Shown here piece by piece: positions 7,209 to 9,721 of a stretch of 9,721 nt of DNA. Numbering within the stretch: position 1 is the first letter of the stretch; each line of letters starts with the position of its first letter. Source of the DNA: an uncultured archaeon (GTDB lineage Archaea > Korarchaeota > Korarchaeia > Korarchaeales > Korarchaeaceae); the NCBI GenBank assembly GCA_938073845.1, contig CALJEO010000054.1:1-9721 (forward strand). The letters are read 5' to 3'. A program made the translations under genes and the position numbers. Under the pieces are notes generated by a model. It searched no databases. It was not told the origin of the DNA and worked only from the letters and a program-made list of their open reading frames with translations.

Positions 7209-7250
7209 GAAAAAAAGGGATGACCTTCCCGATCGATGAAGACGGGAAAG
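7209..7250 (-). terminator. Hairpin plus T7 terminator after the enolase-superfamily gene
   Basis: On the - strand TTCCCG (7248-7243) pairs with CGGGAA (7231-7226) across an 11-base loop, and seven Ts follow at 7216-7210 after a 9-base spacer. It lies 19 bases after the stop codon. The T-run alone could terminate in archaea; the hairpin resembles a bacterial intrinsic terminator but is set back from the Ts. Confidence 0.6.
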
Positions 7251-7268
7251 CTTCCAGCTCAGCGTTTG

Positions 7269-8363
7269 TCAAGAGATCGAGAAGTGCTTCAGTGAACGCT
7301 TCCTCAACCTCTCCTCAAGCACCTCCACTCCTATTCCAGGCGAACTAGGAGCCATTATCTTGCCGTCAGAGAGCTCCCAGGGCGGCTCCACCAAGTCCTC
7401 CTCATAGTACCTCCTGCTCGCAGATATATCGTTCGGGAACCTCACGTTGGGGAGGGTGGCTGCCGCCACCAGGTGCCCCCTCCCTATTCCCGTCTCCAAC
7501 ATTCCTCCTATCCATATCGGCATACCTACGCCGTTGCAGAAGTCATGTATGAGCTTCGCATTGCTCAGCCCCCCAACCCTCGCGGGCTTCACGTTTATTA
7601 TTGAGCAGCTCCCAAGCCTGTAGGCCTTGTAAGCGTCCTCAGGCTTCTTTATCGATTCATCGAGGCAGATCGGGGTCCTAATCATCCTAGCAAGTACGGA
7701 ATGATCCAAAAGGTCATCGAAGTCAAGGGGCTGCTCCAGCATGAGCAGGTCATAGCTATCAAGCTTCCTTAGGGTTGGCCAGTCTTGGAGCTTGTAAGCT
7801 GCGTTCGCATCAACCTGAAGGGCTAACTCAGGGTAATCCCTTCTAACGGCCCTCAGAACTTCTAAATCCCATCCGGGCTTTATCTTGAGCTTCACCCTCC
7901 TATAGCCCTCATCAAGGTAGCTAGCTATTAGCCTGAGGAGCTCACTAACGTCCCGCTGTATTCCCACACTTACACCGCTCTCTATCTCCTCCCTAACCCC
8001 TCCTAGGAGCTTCCAGAGGGGAATTCCATTTCTCTTCGCTTCTAGATCCCATAGGGCCATCTCGGCCCCTGCCTTAGCCATCTGATGCCCCCTAACGTTC
8101 TGAACCCTCCTTAGGAAGTCCTCGGGGCTTTTCGATTCAATGAGGGGCTTTGCCAGAAACTCCCTGAGGATATAGAAAGCTGTCTCTGATGTCTCGTAGG
8201 AGTAGAAGGGCTGAGAATCAGCCGGGGCTTCCCCCCAGCCAACCAAACCATCATCCTCCACCCTAACTATCACGCACTGCCTTCTCTCAGTGACCCCCGA
8301 GCTTATCTCGAAGGCTGAGACGAGCTCCATCTCAACGAGGAATAGGTCAACCCTCCTTCCCAC
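7269..8363 (-). CDS. menC: Enolase-superfamily o-succinylbenzoate synthase / N-acylamino acid racemase
   Basis: 364 residues. The sequence follows the OSBS/NAAAR (MenC type 2) family throughout. Visible sites are the KLK motif with catalytic Lys160, metal ligands Asp185 (QVDANAAY), Glu210 (LEQPL) and Asp235 (CLDES), and the second catalytic Lys259 (NVKPARVGG). Their spacing matches the characterised Amycolatopsis enzyme. GGMLETGIGR and the NDISASRRYY segment near the C-terminus are also typical. Family members dehydrate SHCHC to o-succinylbenzoate in menaquinone synthesis, or racemise N-succinylamino acids, and many do both, so the real substrate cannot be read here. The symbol menC is tentative. 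The start is GTG at 8363, with GGAGGAG 7 bases upstream; starting at the internal Met12 would cut the first beta strand. It overlaps the end of the HMG-CoA reductase gene by 17 bp, so the two probably form one operon, ending at the terminator after 7269. Confidence 0.92.
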   Translation of the reverse strand: MGRRVDLFLVEMELVSAFEISSGVTERRQCVIVRVEDDGLVGWGEAPADSQPFYSYETSETAFYILREFLAKPLIESKSPEDFLRRVQNVRGHQMAKAGAEMALWDLEAKRNGIPLWKLLGGVREEIESGVSVGIQRDVSELLRLIASYLDEGYRRVKLKIKPGWDLEVLRAVRRDYPELALQVDANAAYKLQDWPTLRKLDSYDLLMLEQPLDFDDLLDHSVLARMIRTPICLDESIKKPEDAYKAYRLGSCSIINVKPARVGGLSNAKLIHDFCNGVGMPIWIGGMLETGIGRGHLVAAATLPNVRFPNDISASRRYYEEDLVEPPWELSDGKIMAPSSPGIGVEVLEERLRKRSLKHFSIS

Positions 8364-9618
8364 GCCTCATCTCCTCCAGTATCTGCTTGGCCCTCTCCAC
8401 GTTTATCCTCCTCTCCCTCACCATCCTCTCAACTACCTCATCCACCTCGCTCGGCGATGCCCCTACGGACATAGCTATGTTCCTCGCGTGGAGCCTCATG
8501 TGCCCCGCCTGTATCCCCTCGGTGGCCAAAGCCCTCAGTGCGGCGAAGTTCTGGGCTAAGCCAACTGAGGCCATTACCATCGCTAGCTCCCTGGCCCTCT
8601 CAACGCCGAGTATCTTGAGGGCTACCCTAGCTATCGGATGAACCCTGACTACGCCCCCAACCACACCCACCGCCATCGGCAGCTCTATGCTCCCCCAGAG
8701 GTCCCCCCTCTCATCCACCCAGTAGTCAGTGAGCGTGGTATACCTGCCGCTCCTCGCAGCGTAGCTATGGGCTCCAGCCTCAAGTGCCCTCGTGTCCTGC
8801 CCCGTAGCTAGGGCAACAGCTATTATCCCATTCATTATGCCCTTGTTGTGCGTAGCCGCTCTGTATGGATCGTTCTTAGCGAACCTGTAGGCCCACATTA
8901 CCCCCTCAACCACCTCCTCCCCACCTATGGCTGCCTTCGAGAACCTGGCCTTAGCCCTGGCCAGCCTCCTATCAGCTAGGTTGGAGATTATCCTGAGGTA
9001 GACCTTGCCCCCACTGAGCCTCTCTATCGTTGGTGCTAGGCCCTCGGCCATCGTATTTACCGTGTTCGCTCCCATAGCATCCAGAGTGTCCACCAGCAGG
9101 TGCACCACGAGCATTGGCCCGGCTTCGCTTCCAACGACCCTCACCTCGATGTCCCTAGCCCCCCCACCCAGCCTAGTGAGTAAGGGGTCCATCTCATTCG
9201 CTAAGGCTAGAAGCTTTTCCTTCTCAGCCAGTATCCTGCTCCTGGCTTCCTCAAGGTTTGGGACCCTCACCACCTGTATCTGGGATATCATTATAGATTC
9301 CGTTGCGCTCGCCTCAAAGCCCCCGGACTCCCTGGCCATCTTAGCTGCATTGCTAGCCGCGGCAACGACGCTAGGCTCCTCTATGACCATCGGAACTAGG
9401 TAGTCCTTCCCGTTTATTAGGAAGTTCGTTGCCACAGCGAATGGAAGCGAGTAAAGGCCAACAACGTTCTCTATCATGTGATCAGCTATCTCCATAGCTA
9501 GCCTCCCGTTCCTAAGGGTTTCAACTTCCTCGTCCGTCAGACCAGCGAACTCCTTAACTACCCTAAGCCTCTCCTCAGGGGTGAGGTTGTAGAAACCGGA
9601 TATCCTGGAGGTGCGCAT
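8347..9618 (-). CDS. hmgA: Class II hydroxymethylglutaryl-CoA reductase
   Basis: 423 residues, close to the 428 of the Pseudomonas mevalonii class II enzyme. The enzyme converts HMG-CoA to mevalonate with NAD(P)H, the committed step to archaeal isoprenoid lipids, and is soluble here (no membrane span). Class II features are RISGFY near the start, ENVVG (Glu50), the catalytic Glu in EEPS (80-81), DAMGANTVNTMAEG (from 180), Lys259 (HNKGIMNG), Asp275 (ATGQDTRA) and His377 (GHMRLHARN). The Lys-Asp spacing of 16 equals that of the Pseudomonas enzyme. Cofactor choice cannot be read safely. The ATG at 9618 is preferred over the GTG at 9720 because family members begin near here, and a TATA-like box lies 24 bases upstream, inside the longer frame. 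Most archaea use class I; class II members in archaea are generally attributed to transfer from bacteria. It overlaps the downstream OSBS-like gene by 17 bp. Confidence 0.95.
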   Translation of the reverse strand: MRTSRISGFYNLTPEERLRVVKEFAGLTDEEVETLRNGRLAMEIADHMIENVVGLYSLPFAVATNFLINGKDYLVPMVIEEPSVVAAASNAAKMARESGGFEASATESIMISQIQVVRVPNLEEARSRILAEKEKLLALANEMDPLLTRLGGGARDIEVRVVGSEAGPMLVVHLLVDTLDAMGANTVNTMAEGLAPTIERLSGGKVYLRIISNLADRRLARAKARFSKAAIGGEEVVEGVMWAYRFAKNDPYRAATHNKGIMNGIIAVALATGQDTRALEAGAHSYAARSGRYTTLTDYWVDERGDLWGSIELPMAVGVVGGVVRVHPIARVALKILGVERARELAMVMASVGLAQNFAALRALATEGIQAGHMRLHARNIAMSVGASPSEVDEVVERMVRERRINVERAKQILEEMRRGKEG

Positions 9619-9633
9619 AGGGTTTCCCACCTC
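9608..9633 (-). promoter_or_regulatory. Inverted repeat across the HMG-CoA reductase start codon
   Basis: GAGGTG (9608-9613) and CACCTC (9628-9633) are perfect 6-base complements with a 14-base loop that contains the ATG (9616-9618). On the - strand the upstream arm reads GAGGTG, which resembles a Shine-Dalgarno site 9 bases before the ATG. If the transcript is leaderless, this arm is not transcribed and the pair would be a possible operator at the transcript start. Confidence 0.35.
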
Positions 9634-9635
9634 AG

Positions 9636-9646
9636 TTAAATATAAT
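9636..9646 (-). promoter_or_regulatory. TATA-like promoter of the HMGR-OSBS operon
   Basis: The - strand reads ATTATATTTAA. Its centre is about 24 bases upstream of the ATG at 9618, which predicts a leaderless or nearly leaderless transcript. The bases beyond it to the window edge (9647-9721) show no gene I can support. Confidence 0.6.
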
Positions 9647-9721
9647 GCTAGCTGGAGCTTCGGGGATCGCTTGCTAGCGGTGGCTGCAGCGGTATTTTCG
9701 GGATGCGTCTGGGGAATCACA

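Noticed and set aside
8387..9403. Ser/Ala/Leu-rich + strand frames opposite HMG-CoA reductase
   Set aside because: Antisense shadows of a gene with all catalytic motifs.
9619..9720. N-terminal extension of HMG-CoA reductase to a GTG at 9720
   Set aside because: It contains the TATA-like box, and class II enzymes begin near RISGFY.

Overview
The window looks like a stretch of chromosome from a thermophilic archaeon. The evidence is a large pyrolysin-like secreted subtilase, an N-glycosylation-sequon-rich surface protein, A/T-rich TATA-like boxes at archaeal spacing (two place the transcript start at or next to the start codon), heavy use of AGG/AGA and ATA codons, and an AmmeMemoRadiSam-type radical SAM enzyme with archaeal C-terminal zinc knuckles. 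A Thermoproteota or Korarchaeota-like source is plausible, but the lineage is inferred and cannot be proved from this sequence. I see no mobile element, CRISPR array, tRNA or rRNA.

Layout. The left part (1-2819) is read on the + strand. It holds the 3' part of a sequon-rich surface protein whose 5' end lies outside the window, then a membrane protein with a signal peptide, an extracellular beta-rich domain, one membrane span and a cytoplasmic winged helix (a probable membrane-tethered regulator). That gene overlaps by ATGA with a radical SAM enzyme. The right part (3263-9618) is read on the - strand: a class II HMG-CoA reductase, an enolase-superfamily enzyme of the o-succinylbenzoate synthase / N-acylamino acid racemase type overlapping it by 17 bp, a hairpin-plus-T7 terminator, and then a 1284-residue secreted subtilase with its own promoter, Shine-Dalgarno site and hairpin. 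The two groups converge on a 443-bp gap (2820-3262) that has protein-like reading in shifting frames and may be a decayed gene.

How the genes work together. HMG-CoA reductase makes mevalonate, the isoprenoid precursor for archaeal lipids. Its coupled partner could make o-succinylbenzoate for a menaquinone ring, so the pair might serve quinone synthesis, or the partner may be an N-succinylamino acid racemase. The winged-helix gene and the radical SAM gene are translationally coupled, which suggests an envelope-sensing regulator linked to an enzyme of unknown substrate. The two start codons that maximise ORF length (7192 and 9720, - strand) are probably wrong, because TATA-like boxes lie inside those extensions. 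The better starts are 7117 and 9618.

Nothing here is a clearly new defence or mobile system. The most interesting points are the sensor/radical SAM coupling, the HMGR/OSBS-like operon, the sequon-dense surface protein and the decayed convergent gap.
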